This document shows, one piece after another, positions 7,427 through 14,033 of a stretch of 17,079 nt of DNA. Made by a program: the position numbers and the translations under genes. Position 1 is the first letter of the stretch, and the number at the start of each line of letters is the position of its first letter. Under the pieces are notes generated by a model. That model was given only the letters and a program-made list of their open reading frames with translations, was not told where the DNA came from and searched no databases. The stretch comes from an uncultured Clostridia bacterium (GTDB lineage Bacteria > Bacillota > Clostridia > Lachnospirales > Anaerotignaceae): assembly GCA_910587735.1 (NCBI GenBank), contig CAJUNT010000040.1, forward strand, positions 1 to 17,079, given 5' to 3'.

Positions 7427-7462
7427 AAAAATTCTAAAATGAGTATTTTTTGGAGGTGTAAA

Positions 7463-8671
7463 ATGAAAAAAATAAAACTTTTGATAGTATTATCTATTTT
7501 GCTTTTTTCTTTTGCTAGTTGTAAAAGTGAAAAAGCAGAAAATATAGTAAATGAAACCGAAGATATTGTTTCTAAACAAAATAATGATAATAAATTAAAT
7601 GATATTGATGATATATCTCAAGAAAAAGATAAAAACAATGAAATAAATGTCTTTAAAAAATTACCACAAAATTTTGTGTTTTCCAGTGGTGTTGGTAATT
7701 GGTCTACTACATTTGATTTAAGCCCAGATGGAACATTTACAGGGAAATATACTGACCTTGATATGGGAGATACAGGAGAAAAATTTCCGAATGGTACAAC
7801 TTATATTTGTAAATTTAATGGAAAATTTTCTGAACCAGTAAGAATTGATGAATACACTTACTCAATGCAACTGGAATATTTAGATTTAGGAGGAGTACCC
7901 GGAAATATATATTATGAAGATAATATGCGATATATTTGTTCAGAAGCATACGGTTTTGATAATGCTGAGGAATTTCTGATTTATTTACCAGAAACACCTA
8001 TATCAATTTTGTCTGAAGATTTTTTATCGTGGCTAAATTCTATTGCAATTATTAAAGGCGATACTATTCCAGACGAAAATTGTGGAATTTATAATGTAAA
8101 TGGAAAAGAAGGATTCGTTGGATTTTATGAGGAAAAACAAGCTAGTTCCCAAGGCAATAATGACAATAATAAGAAAGATAATCATGATATAAATGTTTTC
8201 CAAGAAATACCACAGCATTTTAGTTTTACTGGCTCTGATTGGTCGACAAACTTGGTTTTAAATTTAGATGGAACATTCACTGGAAAATGTTATGATTTAG
8301 ATAAAAGTTCTTGGGGAGATGATTCTGATTGGGATAGTTCTTCTGTTTATTATAGTTTTGACGAAAAATTTTCTAAACCAATAAAAGTAGATGAATATAC
8401 TTATTTCGTAAATTTGGAGTACTTGAATACAGAAGAAATGCCTGAAAACCAATATTATAAAGATGATGCACAATGTATTTATTCAAAGGTGTATGGTTTT
8501 GACGACACAAATGATTTTTTGATTTATCTTCCCAAAACGCCTACATCAATTTTGCCAGAAGATTGCCTATCAAAAATATCTTTTCTTATTACAAATAATG
8601 CCCTTTCTGATTTAAATGCTATCATTTACAATATAAAGGGCAAAGAATGTTTTGTTGGATTTGATACATAA
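7463..8671 (+). CDS. Lipoprotein built from two tandem homologous domains
   Basis: A 402-aa protein. I start it at 7463 because TGGAGGTG precedes this ATG and the product then begins with a clean lipoprotein signal (KKIKLLIVLSILLFSFASC, lipid-modified C20). An in-frame ATG at 7376 would bury that signal. After an Asn/Asp/Lys-rich linker come two homologous modules, at about 61-223 and 243-402. Both start INVF and share W..., DGTFTGK, FS.P..(I/V)DEYTY, EYL, the YYED/YYKD turn, YGFD, FLIYLP.TP.SIL.ED and GKE.FVGF. The module resembles domains seen in other Firmicute lipoproteins, but no function is known to me. It should sit on the outer face of the membrane. It is followed 41 nt later by the copper-amine-oxidase-N gene without an obvious terminator. 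Confidence 0.82.
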   Translation: MKKIKLLIVLSILLFSFASCKSEKAENIVNETEDIVSKQNNDNKLNDIDDISQEKDKNNEINVFKKLPQNFVFSSGVGNWSTTFDLSPDGTFTGKYTDLDMGDTGEKFPNGTTYICKFNGKFSEPVRIDEYTYSMQLEYLDLGGVPGNIYYEDNMRYICSEAYGFDNAEEFLIYLPETPISILSEDFLSWLNSIAIIKGDTIPDENCGIYNVNGKEGFVGFYEEKQASSQGNNDNNKKDNHDINVFQEIPQHFSFTGSDWSTNLVLNLDGTFTGKCYDLDKSSWGDDSDWDSSSVYYSFDEKFSKPIKVDEYTYFVNLEYLNTEEMPENQYYKDDAQCIYSKVYGFDDTNDFLIYLPKTPTSILPEDCLSKISFLITNNALSDLNAIIYNIKGKECFVGFDT

Positions 8672-8712
8672 ACAGTTATTATAAAAATTTAGAAATGAAG
8701 GAGAGAAAAATA

Positions 8713-9579
8713 ATGAAATTAAAAATAGTTTTGTTTAGAATCGTTTTATGTTTGAGTATATGTGCTACTATGTGCTATACAGTGTTTGGGGCAAATCCTA
8801 TTGTTAATGTAATAGATACAGGCTATAGTAGTAATTTAGAAATTGAATATGGTAATATTACAAAACAAACAGCAGGTATAGCTAATTTGTTGTTTGTAAA
8901 TGGCGATATTATTCCAGAAGCAGATGCAATCATTGAAAATGGAACAACATTAGTTCCCTTAAGAGTTATCAGTGAAAGACTGAATGCAAATGTAAACTGG
9001 AATTCTAAAACTAGAACAGCTGAAATACAAAAAGGTAATGTTTCTATCTCTGTTCCTTTAGGTAAAAAATATATAGAAGTAAATGGAAAAAATATAGAAA
9101 CAGGTGCAGAATCCAGAATGATAAATTCTCTTACTTACGTTCCACTTAGAGCAATATCCTCTTGTTTTGGTGCAGATGTTGGATTTTATAATGTGGGTAC
9201 ATGGATAAATACTAATACTACAAATGCAATAAATATTATATATGTACATGATAAGAAAGATAAGATAATTATATCAAAAGAAGAAGTAATCAATATAGCA
9301 AAGAAGGCATATATAGAAGATTTTTTACCAACTATAAATGATTTTACCAAAGAAGTTCATGGCAAAAATGCAATTGATATGGTTAAAGAAAATTTTGATT
9401 TTAAAGTAACTGCTGATTTGGGTGAGTATTATTATGTTACTTTCTTTAATAATAGTATTGATGGCTTGTTTGTAGATAAGTATGATGGTTCTTGTTACCC
9501 TGTTCATGCTTTTTCAGCTTGTCTCTTTAGAATATCTCCAGTTGGAGAACATTTATCATGGGGACTTAGTTTTCAATAA
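8713..9579 (+). CDS. Secreted protein with copper amine oxidase N-terminal-type domain
   Basis: A 288-aa protein. The start at 8713 has GAAGGAGAG upstream and begins with a signal peptide (MKLKIVLFRIVLCLSI... TVFG, cleavage near residue 28). The ATG at 8695 would add six residues and lacks a ribosome binding site. Residues about 60-160 carry the copper_amine_oxidase_N signature twice over: NG..I...DA.IENGTTLVPLRVISERL.A.V.W and INSLTYVPLRAISSCFGADV. In Firmicutes this domain is a common surface module unrelated to oxidase activity. The C-terminal 100 residues (SKEEVINIAKKAY, then a beta-rich end) look PepSY-like, but this is weak. Probably a surface or matrix protein co-expressed with the lipoprotein upstream. 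Confidence 0.8.
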   Translation: MKLKIVLFRIVLCLSICATMCYTVFGANPIVNVIDTGYSSNLEIEYGNITKQTAGIANLLFVNGDIIPEADAIIENGTTLVPLRVISERLNANVNWNSKTRTAEIQKGNVSISVPLGKKYIEVNGKNIETGAESRMINSLTYVPLRAISSCFGADVGFYNVGTWINTNTTNAINIIYVHDKKDKIIISKEEVINIAKKAYIEDFLPTINDFTKEVHGKNAIDMVKENFDFKVTADLGEYYYVTFFNNSIDGLFVDKYDGSCYPVHAFSACLFRISPVGEHLSWGLSFQ

Positions 9580-9603
9580 AATTTAAAATAGAAAAAATTT
9601 TTG

Positions 9604-9644
9604 TTAGTTATCTTCTGGACATATTTCAGAGGATAACTAATTTT
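9604..9644 (+). terminator. Terminator after the copper-amine-oxidase-N gene
   Basis: TTAGTTATCTTCTG (9604-9617) pairs with CAGAGGATAACTAA (9627-9640) in a 14-bp stem with one mismatch and a 9-nt loop, then TTTT. It insulates the Argonaute gene from the surface-protein genes. Confidence 0.8.
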
Positions 9645-9657
9645 ATGAAAAGTTTTA

Positions 9658-9687
9658 TTGTTTTACAAGTTTAAAAAATGATATAAT
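9658..9687 (+). promoter_or_regulatory. Sigma-A-like promoter of the Argonaute gene
   Basis: TTGTTT (9658-9663), an 18-nt spacer and a perfect TATAAT (9682-9687), 38 nt before the Argonaute ATG. The terminator just upstream makes this the likely sole promoter, so the gene is a stand-alone unit. Confidence 0.6.
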
Positions 9688-9725
9688 ATTACAAAAATAC
9701 ATTATAATAAGTATGGAGAAAAATT

Positions 9726-11495
9726 ATGTTACTAAAATTTTGTAAGTTCAAATTTACAAAGAAAATATCACCAGGAAAATTTTGCAGATATGAAATCATT
9801 AATAATAATCCTTATAGTGATAAAAAGGATTTTAATGGTAATTCTGTAAGATATCAAATATTACAATATAAAGAAAACAAAAAAGGAAAAAGGATGTTTA
9901 TTTATGTTTTAAATAATCAATACTTGCTGACCTATGGAGAAATTCCTAAAATACCACCAGATTTAAAAGACATAGAACTAAAATTTATATCAAAAGATGA
10001 GTGTTTTACTATTACAGAGGAAACACTTGATTTGTATTGTCAGTGGGTAAAATATTATGTATATAGAAAAATTGTATCTTACTGTATTAAAAATAGATAT
10101 GCTTATGATTATAGAGTAGAAAATGAGCATTCTATACTACTTGATACACCAGATAATAAACTAAATATTGTAATAAAAAGAGTTATTGAAGTTGACGCAG
10201 AAGTTTTACTGGATGGTACAGCATATTTATCTGTTGCTATAAAAAGTGAATTTGACAGCAAATACAATTTTTATAAAACAATTCAGCAGAAAAAAGATAT
10301 AAAAGGAATGACAGTAAAATGTTTGTGGCAAAGCCATGGGGGACGTTATATTGTACAAGAAGTGCATGATACTGCTGTAAAAGATGATATTAATGGATTT
10401 AATTTGATTCAACATTGGAATAAATATGTGCCAGAAGAAATAAAGAACATCGACAAAAATGCACCAGTTATTTCTCTTTATAACAAAAAACAAAAACGAA
10501 CAGAATATTACATTCCTGAGTCTTTATATCAAACTTTTACACGTGAAGATATTGCAAAAAATGATAAATCTTTTTCAAAAAAAGTAGATAGATACATAAA
10601 ATTATCCATGCAAGAACGTATTGAGATAATACAAAGATTTTTAAAAGTATTAAATTTTAAAGATGAACTTATTGAATTATTGCCAACACCTATAGAAGAA
10701 CTTGGATATCAATCGTATGATATGAGCCAAGAACTTCCAACCCTTTTTATAGCAAATAATCAGAGAATAGAGTTTAATGAAAAGTATAAAGCGTTTAAAC
10801 AAGGATTTTATAAAGTTCCTGAAAAAACGATTGTTGCAGCATTTATGAGTTATGATACTAAGGCAAGACAAAGTTATGAAGTTGTAAAAGCTGTTTTAGA
10901 CTTTACAAAAGGTAAAGTGAATGGTGTTAGAGATAATCGAATAAATGAAAAATTATTATCATTAAAATTTTATCAAAGTTCTTTTCATTACGAAAAAGGT
11001 GATATGTTGTCTTATACAGAAACTGCCCATAAAATAAAAGAAGCTGAAAACATAAATTTTGCAATCGCTGCACTGCCCATAGAAATAGACGAAGAAGAAT
11101 TTTACAAAGATTCTGTAGTATCTCCATATGATTCTTTTAAGTATGTTTTTGCTGATTTAGAAATTCCATCTCAAATGATATCATTGAATATGATGAAAGA
11201 TATTGGTACAGATAATGTTTTTTACAGATTACAAAATATTGTTTTAGGAATACTTTGCAAATCAGGCGAAGTTCCTTGGATATTGGAAAAGCCATTAGAT
11301 AATGTAGATTGTTTTATTGGTCTTGATGTAGGAACACAAGAAAAAGGAATTTATTATCCAGCTTGTTCTGTTTGCTTAGATGGACAAGGAAATTTTATTG
11401 GTTACTATTCAACAAATGTTGCACAAAAAGGAGAAAAAATAGATACAAAATTATTAGAAGTGATATTTAATAATGTGAGAGTGTTATCAAATTGA
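9726..11495 (+). CDS. N-terminal Argonaute fragment still open: N, PAZ, MID and first part of PIWI
   Basis: This 589-aa open frame has a TATGGAG ribosome binding site. Residues 1-584 are Argonaute, and the last five (RVLSN) and the TGA come from the left end of the IS. Rough layout, by homology to long pAgos: N and linker regions about 1-160, PAZ about 165-280, second linker to about 350, MID about 360-515 (YDSFK, IPSQ, LCKSGEVPW), then the start of PIWI with D534 and E570. If made, it would keep the guide 5'-end pocket but lack D604 and the rest of PIWI. It should therefore be unable to cut, although guide binding cannot be excluded. No other stop or frameshift is seen in these 584 residues, which suggests that disruption is recent. 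Confidence 0.85.
   Translation: MLLKFCKFKFTKKISPGKFCRYEIINNNPYSDKKDFNGNSVRYQILQYKENKKGKRMFIYVLNNQYLLTYGEIPKIPPDLKDIELKFISKDECFTITEETLDLYCQWVKYYVYRKIVSYCIKNRYAYDYRVENEHSILLDTPDNKLNIVIKRVIEVDAEVLLDGTAYLSVAIKSEFDSKYNFYKTIQQKKDIKGMTVKCLWQSHGGRYIVQEVHDTAVKDDINGFNLIQHWNKYVPEEIKNIDKNAPVISLYNKKQKRTEYYIPESLYQTFTREDIAKNDKSFSKKVDRYIKLSMQERIEIIQRFLKVLNFKDELIELLPTPIEELGYQSYDMSQELPTLFIANNQRIEFNEKYKAFKQGFYKVPEKTIVAAFMSYDTKARQSYEVVKAVLDFTKGKVNGVRDNRINEKLLSLKFYQSSFHYEKGDMLSYTETAHKIKEAENINFAIAALPIEIDEEEFYKDSVVSPYDSFKYVFADLEIPSQMISLNMMKDIGTDNVFYRLQNIVLGILCKSGEVPWILEKPLDNVDCFIGLDVGTQEKGIYYPACSVCLDGQGNFIGYYSTNVAQKGEKIDTKLLEVIFNNVRVLSN
11469..11476. repeat. Left 8-bp target-site duplication of the IS1-family element
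   Basis: AATAATGT, identical to the copy at 12238-12245. Duplications of 8-9 bp are characteristic of IS1-family insertion. Confidence 0.92.
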
Positions 11496-11535
11496 TGAAT
11501 AAGGACATACTAATAACAAAGGAGATGTTATTCGT

Positions 11536-11949
11536 ATGGAATGTAAAAAATGTGGAACAACAAAACATAGCAAAAATGGATTTATAAAAGGACACCAAAG
11601 ATATAAATGTAAAAATTGTGGTTATCAGTTTGTTCCAACTTTACAAAAAGGATTTGATGAACAAACAAAATTGATAGCATGTTTATTATATATCAATGGA
11701 TTATCTTTCAGAACAATTGCCCGTTTACTTCACACTTCAGCAACCAGTGTTTTAAGTTGGGTAAGAAAATTTGCATTGCAACATTATGAAAAACCATGCC
11801 CTAGCTCAGAGTCTGTAGTAATACAATTAGATGAAATGTGGCACTTCCTACATTTAAAAAAAACAAACTTTGGATATGGAAAGCATATTGTGTTGATACA
11901 GGACAACTCATTGACTGGGAATGTGGCAATCGTGATACCAATACACTGA
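11536..11949 (+). CDS. insA: IS1-family InsA protein (zinc ribbon + HTH)
   Basis: A 137-aa zero-frame product behind AAAGGAG. C3-x2-C6 and C25-x2-C28 form a zinc ribbon (ECKKCGTTKHSKNGFIKG, then YKCKNCGYQF). A helix-turn-helix follows (LYINGLSFRTIARLLHTSATSVLSWVRK). In IS1 the equivalent InsA binds the element ends and represses transposition. This frame also includes the first catalytic aspartate motif (QLDEMW, D99) before it passes the A8 run at 11856-11863 and continues out of phase to a stop at 11949. Confidence 0.85.
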   Translation: MECKKCGTTKHSKNGFIKGHQRYKCKNCGYQFVPTLQKGFDEQTKLIACLLYINGLSFRTIARLLHTSATSVLSWVRKFALQHYEKPCPSSESVVIQLDEMWHFLHLKKTNFGYGKHIVLIQDNSLTGNVAIVIPIH

Positions 11950-12230
11950 AAAAGTTACTGAAAAGATTAAAGAAGTGGAATGTAAAAATTTATGTTACAG
12001 ACCAATGGAAATCTTATGCAGAAGCGATTTCAGAAAAGTTTTTATTACAAAGTAAAAAACAAACACATCCTATTGAAAGAAATAATTTTCGTCAAAGACA
12101 TTGGTTTGCACGATTTAGAAGGAAGACTTGTGTGGTATCTCACTCTCTGGAAATGGTAGATTTAACCATGGCTCTTTTTGCTAAGTTTCATTGTAATTCT
12201 TCTTTTTCATTCTCTTCATTATTTACTTAA
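11536..12230 (+). CDS. insB: IS1-family InsAB' transposase made by -1 frameshifting
   Basis: The InsB' frame (open 11838-12230) is -1 relative to InsA and overlaps it at the slippery run TTAAAAAAAAC (A8 at 11856-11863, then C). A -1 slip there yields a 231-aa fusion, almost exactly the 232 aa of the IS1 transposase. It carries the DDE triad: D99 in QLDEMWHF, D156 in YVTDQWKSY and E181 in HPIERNN, followed by the basic RQRHWFARFRRKT block and the VSHSLEM motif. All fit IS1 transposases. The reading frame has no internal stop, so the enzyme is probably functional. Confidence 0.85.
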
Positions 12231-12237
12231 CACCCTC

Positions 12238-12245
12238 AATAATGT
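12238..12245. repeat. Right 8-bp target-site duplication
   Basis: AATAATGT directly after the right inverted repeat of the IS1-family element. It matches the left copy base for base and lies in the Argonaute codons for N-N-V. Confidence 0.92.
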
Positions 12246-12728
12246 TTTAATAACTTATAAGAAGTCGTCTGGAGAATTTCCTAAACGTATTGTGATACAT
12301 AGAGATGGTTTTTCTAATGAAGAAAAAAATTGGTACATAGAATATTTTAATAGAAGGAACATAGAGTTTGATATTGTTGAGATAAGAAAAAATATATCAG
12401 TACGATTGTTAGAAGAAAACGAAATTTCAAATGGTATGAATCTGAAAAGTGGTTCTACTGTTATAAAAGATAATATGGTATATATTATAACAACCAATGT
12501 AAAAAGATATTTAGGGGCTCCAAGACCGTTGTTATTAGTTCATCGTCATGGGAACTTATCTATGGAAGTAATAGCAAGACAAGTTTATATACTATCAGAG
12601 ATGCATATAGGTTCTATGAGGACAAGTAGACTACCATTAACAACATTACATTATATGCAGATAAGATATGTAAGCACCATGACCATGTTCCTTATAATAT
12701 TCTTACAAATCAATTATATTTTTTATAA
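12246..12728 (+). pseudogene. C-terminal PIWI remnant of the Argonaute
   Basis: Continues the PIWI domain after the IS: LITYKK, then PKRIVIHRDGFSNEE (catalytic D604), VRLLEEN, a GSTVI..NMVYIITTNV block, GAPRPLLLV and LSMEVIARQVYILSEMH, then TSRLPLTTL. These match the standard order at the end of a pAgo PIWI domain. The frame used up to about 12650 then runs into unrelated residues and stops at 12738. The proper ending (YADKICKHHDHVPYNIL... to TAA at 12726-12728) is in another frame. The ATG at 12178 that opens this frame lies inside the IS and is not a genuine start. Confidence 0.88.
12643..12652 (+). repeat. 5-bp tandem duplication (ACATT x2) causing the Argonaute frameshift
   Basis: ACATTACATT followed by ATATGCAGATAAG. 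Removing one ACATT gives codons for R-L-P-L-T-T-L-Y-A-D-K-I, the expected LPxTxxYAD ending of a PIWI domain. A 2-bp deletion would also restore the frame but would add an extra residue before YAD, which fits the motif less well. Confidence 0.65.
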
Positions 12729-12779
12729 GTATCTATAATTTTATGAATTTACTTTTTAATAGATATGAATAAAGTAAAA

Positions 12780-12805
12780 TTATTATTCAAAATTTTGAAT
12801 AATAA
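12780..12805. repeat. 26-bp perfect AT-rich palindrome
   Basis: Centred on CAAAATTTTG with TTATTATT/AATAATAA arms and no loop. It could form a weak hairpin after the Argonaute stop or serve as a dyad protein-binding site. There is no following T tract, so a terminator role is doubtful. Confidence 0.6.
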
Positions 12806-12858
12806 AAGTACTTATTGATATTACTTTGATATTAAAAAATTTTTAAAATAGAAATATA

Positions 12859-12887
12859 TAGACAAATAAAATGAATTTTGGTATAAT
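12859..12887 (+). promoter_or_regulatory. Sigma-A-like promoter without an obvious gene
   Basis: TAGACA (12859-12864), a 17-nt spacer and TATAAT (12882-12887), an almost consensus promoter. The only thing downstream before the terminator at 13070 is about 180 nt of non-coding DNA, so it may drive a small RNA or be what remains of a gene cut by element insertion. Confidence 0.55.
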
Positions 12888-12987
12888 ATGAATAATAAAT
12901 ACCATATGATATACCACAAATCTAAAAAGGTCTGTTGAGTGGGAATGATAAGTCAATGAGAACAAACCCTGTGTTTATGCGGTTTGC

Positions 12988-13025
12988 AAGCAAATTTGCT
13001 TAGACGCTGGCAACGAAATGGCAAC
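12988..13025. promoter_or_regulatory. Candidate integrase arm/attachment region: palindrome plus phased TGGCAAC repeats
   Basis: A perfect 14-bp palindrome AAGCAAATTTGCTT (12988-13001) is followed by two TGGCAAC heptamers (13008-13014 and 13019-13025) exactly 11 bp, one helical turn, apart. Helically phased short direct repeats near the element edge are typical of integrase arm-binding sites. The core crossover cannot be placed because the other end of the element is outside the window. Confidence 0.4.
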
Positions 13026-13069
13026 ATTTTCTGAAATTACCCACATAATAATGTATTTCAAATTCATAT

Positions 13070-13117
13070 AAAACCTTACTGATTTTCAAAAAAATTGGAA
13101 GTCAGTAAGGTTTTTTT
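13070..13117. terminator. Probable bidirectional terminator
   Basis: AAAACCTTACTGA (13070-13082) pairs with TCAGTAAGGTTTT (13102-13114), extended by a weaker TTTTC/GGAAG inner pairing. T tracts occur on both strands, so it can end the rightward transcript from the 12.9-kb promoter and the leftward transcript of the XRE regulator. Confidence 0.78.
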
Positions 13118-13192
13118 ATTTTCTTACTTATCACTTTTATTATCCAATTCTGTTGTAAAAATGTCGCTGATTTCCTATGATGGAACTTTTGC

Positions 13193-13639
13193 TCAACGAT
13201 TAAAAGTATCAAATTTAGGATAGTTGTATCTCCACTGGTCATATTGCTGTTTGGTAATTTTGCCCTGTTCCAATTTTGCAGACTGCTCCTGCCACACTTG
13301 GAACATTTGCAGTAAAGAAATATCGGATTTGTCCAAATGCAAACAGATTTCGTCATTGATGGTACTGATTTTTAAACCATATAAATCCTCTAAGGCGAAA
13401 AATGTGTGCAGAAGTCCTATATAGTTGTCTATGTTTGGAACAGTAAGAGCATTTGGACTAATATCAAATATATTTGCCATTTTTTCTACTAGTTCTTGCT
13501 TGGGTATTCGTGCCTCTGCTTCATATTGTGCTATGCGGACATCAGAAGTTCTTCCAAAAAAGCCAAGCATTCTGCCAAATTTTTTTTGTGTAAATTCTTT
13601 TTTCTTACGAAAAAATTTAATGCGTTTGCCGATTGCCAT
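13193..13639 (-). CDS. XRE-family helix-turn-helix regulator of the integrative element
   Basis: A 148-aa protein read leftward, with a GGAGGG ribosome binding site 8 nt before its ATG. Residues about 5-65 form a Cro/C1-type HTH (IGKRIKFFRKKKEFTQKKFGRML, then ARIPKQELVEKMANIFDISPNALTVPN). The C-terminal half is helical and ends with a Gln/Lys-rich segment (VWQEQSAKLEQGKITKQQYDQW). Such regulators sit divergently from xis/int in clostridial mobilizable elements and usually keep the element quiescent. The DNA between it and the xis-like gene carries promoters on both strands, which fits an autoregulated switch. Confidence 0.85.
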   Translation of the reverse strand: MAIGKRIKFFRKKKEFTQKKFGRMLGFFGRTSDVRIAQYEAEARIPKQELVEKMANIFDISPNALTVPNIDNYIGLLHTFFALEDLYGLKISTINDEICLHLDKSDISLLQMFQVWQEQSAKLEQGKITKQQYDQWRYNYPKFDTFNR

Positions 13640-13672
13640 AATAAGAACCCTCCAAAAAAATATATTATTTTT

Positions 13673-13701
13673 AGTATAGCATAGGAAAAAGAAAATAGCA
13701 A
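13673..13701 (-). promoter_or_regulatory. Promoter of the XRE regulator
   Basis: On the minus strand: TTGCTA, a 17-nt spacer and TATACT, 34 nt before the regulator's start codon. Good match to sigma-A elements. Confidence 0.6.
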
Positions 13702-13745
13702 TAAAAAATTAAATAAAAAAAGTTAATATATTTTTCATTGACCCA

Positions 13746-13774
13746 TTGACTTAACTAGAAATATTTAGTAATAT
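13746..13774 (+). promoter_or_regulatory. Promoter of the xis-int unit, with an overlapping imperfect dyad
   Basis: TTGACT, a 17-nt spacer and TAATAT, 48 nt before the xis-like ATG. TTGAC is repeated 8 bp upstream. The spacer holds an imperfect palindrome ACTAGAAATATTTAGT (13754-13769) that overlaps the -10 box and is a candidate operator for the divergently encoded XRE regulator. Confidence 0.6.
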
Positions 13775-13821
13775 AGATAACATACTAAGCTATTTTATTT
13801 AGTAAGGAAGGGGGAGAAATT

Positions 13822-14004
13822 ATGGAAAATAGAAACTTTATGACGGTTGATGAAGTGGCAAAAGAATTGAAAGTGTCGAAATCCTATGCTTATAAAATTG
13901 TAAAGCAACTGAATGAAGAACTGAGCAAACTTGGCTATTTGACATTTTCGGGCAGAGTAAATGCAAACTATTTCTATAAAAAAGTTTGTTACACAGAGCA
14001 ATAG
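13822..14004 (+). CDS. Excisionase-like small HTH protein
   Basis: A 60-aa protein behind a strong GGAAGGGGGAG ribosome binding site. Nearly the whole chain is a winged-helix/MerR-like DNA-binding motif (FMTVDEVAKELKVSKSYAYK, then IVKQLNEELSKLGYLTFSGR). The ending is short and aromatic. Proteins of this size and motif placed directly before a tyrosine integrase act as excisionases or recombination directionality factors in Firmicute elements. The integrase start is 29 nt after its stop, so the two are co-transcribed. Confidence 0.8.
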   Translation: MENRNFMTVDEVAKELKVSKSYAYKIVKQLNEELSKLGYLTFSGRVNANYFYKKVCYTEQ

Positions 14005-14033
14005 CCAAATGTAAATCGAAAGGAGATGACAAC

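Larger units (their letters stand above)
11477..12237 (+). mobile_element. Complete IS1-family insertion sequence (761 bp) inside the Argonaute gene
   Basis: The ends are GAGAGTGTTA...(left, 11477-11499) and the complement of ...TAACACCCTC (right, 12215-12237). The two 23-bp inverted repeats match at 17 positions. The element is bounded by the perfect AATAATGT duplication and carries an InsA frame and an overlapping InsB' frame with a poly-A shift site. Length, organisation and duplication size fit IS1 (about 768 bp). The transposase looks intact and the target duplication is undecayed, so the insertion is probably young and possibly mobile. It lies in the same orientation as the Argonaute gene. 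Confidence 0.93.
9726..12728 (+). pseudogene. Long prokaryotic Argonaute, disrupted by an IS1-family insertion and a 3' frameshift
   Basis: Joining 9726-11476 to 12246-12728 (removing the IS and one target-duplication copy, 769 bp) gives one continuous frame ...LLEVIFNNVLITYKK.... Undoing a likely 5-bp duplication near 12643 lets it run to the TAA at 12726, predicting 742 aa. This is close to the roughly 750 aa of catalytic clostridial Argonautes such as CbAgo. The repaired PIWI domain has D534 (FIGLDVG), the glutamate finger E570 (KGEKI), D604 (IHRDG) and D721 (YADKI), a complete DEDD set with spacing like that of CbAgo. The MID pocket shows Y468, K472, Q483 and K512. By family knowledge such proteins use short guides to cut invading nucleic acid, usually DNA. 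No nuclease, helicase or Cas-like partner is adjacent. As it stands the gene cannot make a full enzyme. Confidence 0.9.
12729..13192. other. Gene-free stretch between the Argonaute remnant and the integrative element
   Basis: No credible coding frame of useful length on either strand. It holds a 26-bp AT palindrome, a good promoter, a 14-bp palindrome, two phased TGGCAAC repeats and a terminator, each listed separately. The left end of the integrative element is most likely here. A 15-codon frame (MRTNPVFMRFASKFA) at about 12957 is too short to call. Confidence 0.6.

Noticed and set aside
7376..7462. Upstream ATG extending the lipoprotein by 29 residues
   Set aside because: It lies just after the terminator, has no ribosome binding site and would hide the lipoprotein signal peptide.
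12178..12738. A 186-codon frame as a separate gene
   Set aside because: Its ATG and first residues come from the IS right end; the rest is the Argonaute C-terminus followed by out-of-frame residues.
12780..12805. AT palindrome as the Argonaute terminator
   Set aside because: The stem is nearly all A-T and no T tract follows, so termination there is not supported.
13224..13684. Several 62-84 codon plus-strand frames opposite the XRE regulator
   Set aside because: They are antisense shadows of a well-supported HTH gene and carry no recognisable domains.
13986..14033. Upstream ATG extending the integrase by 16 residues
   Set aside because: It overlaps the xis-like gene and lacks a ribosome binding site, while the ATG at 14034 has a strong one and gives the usual integrase N-terminus.
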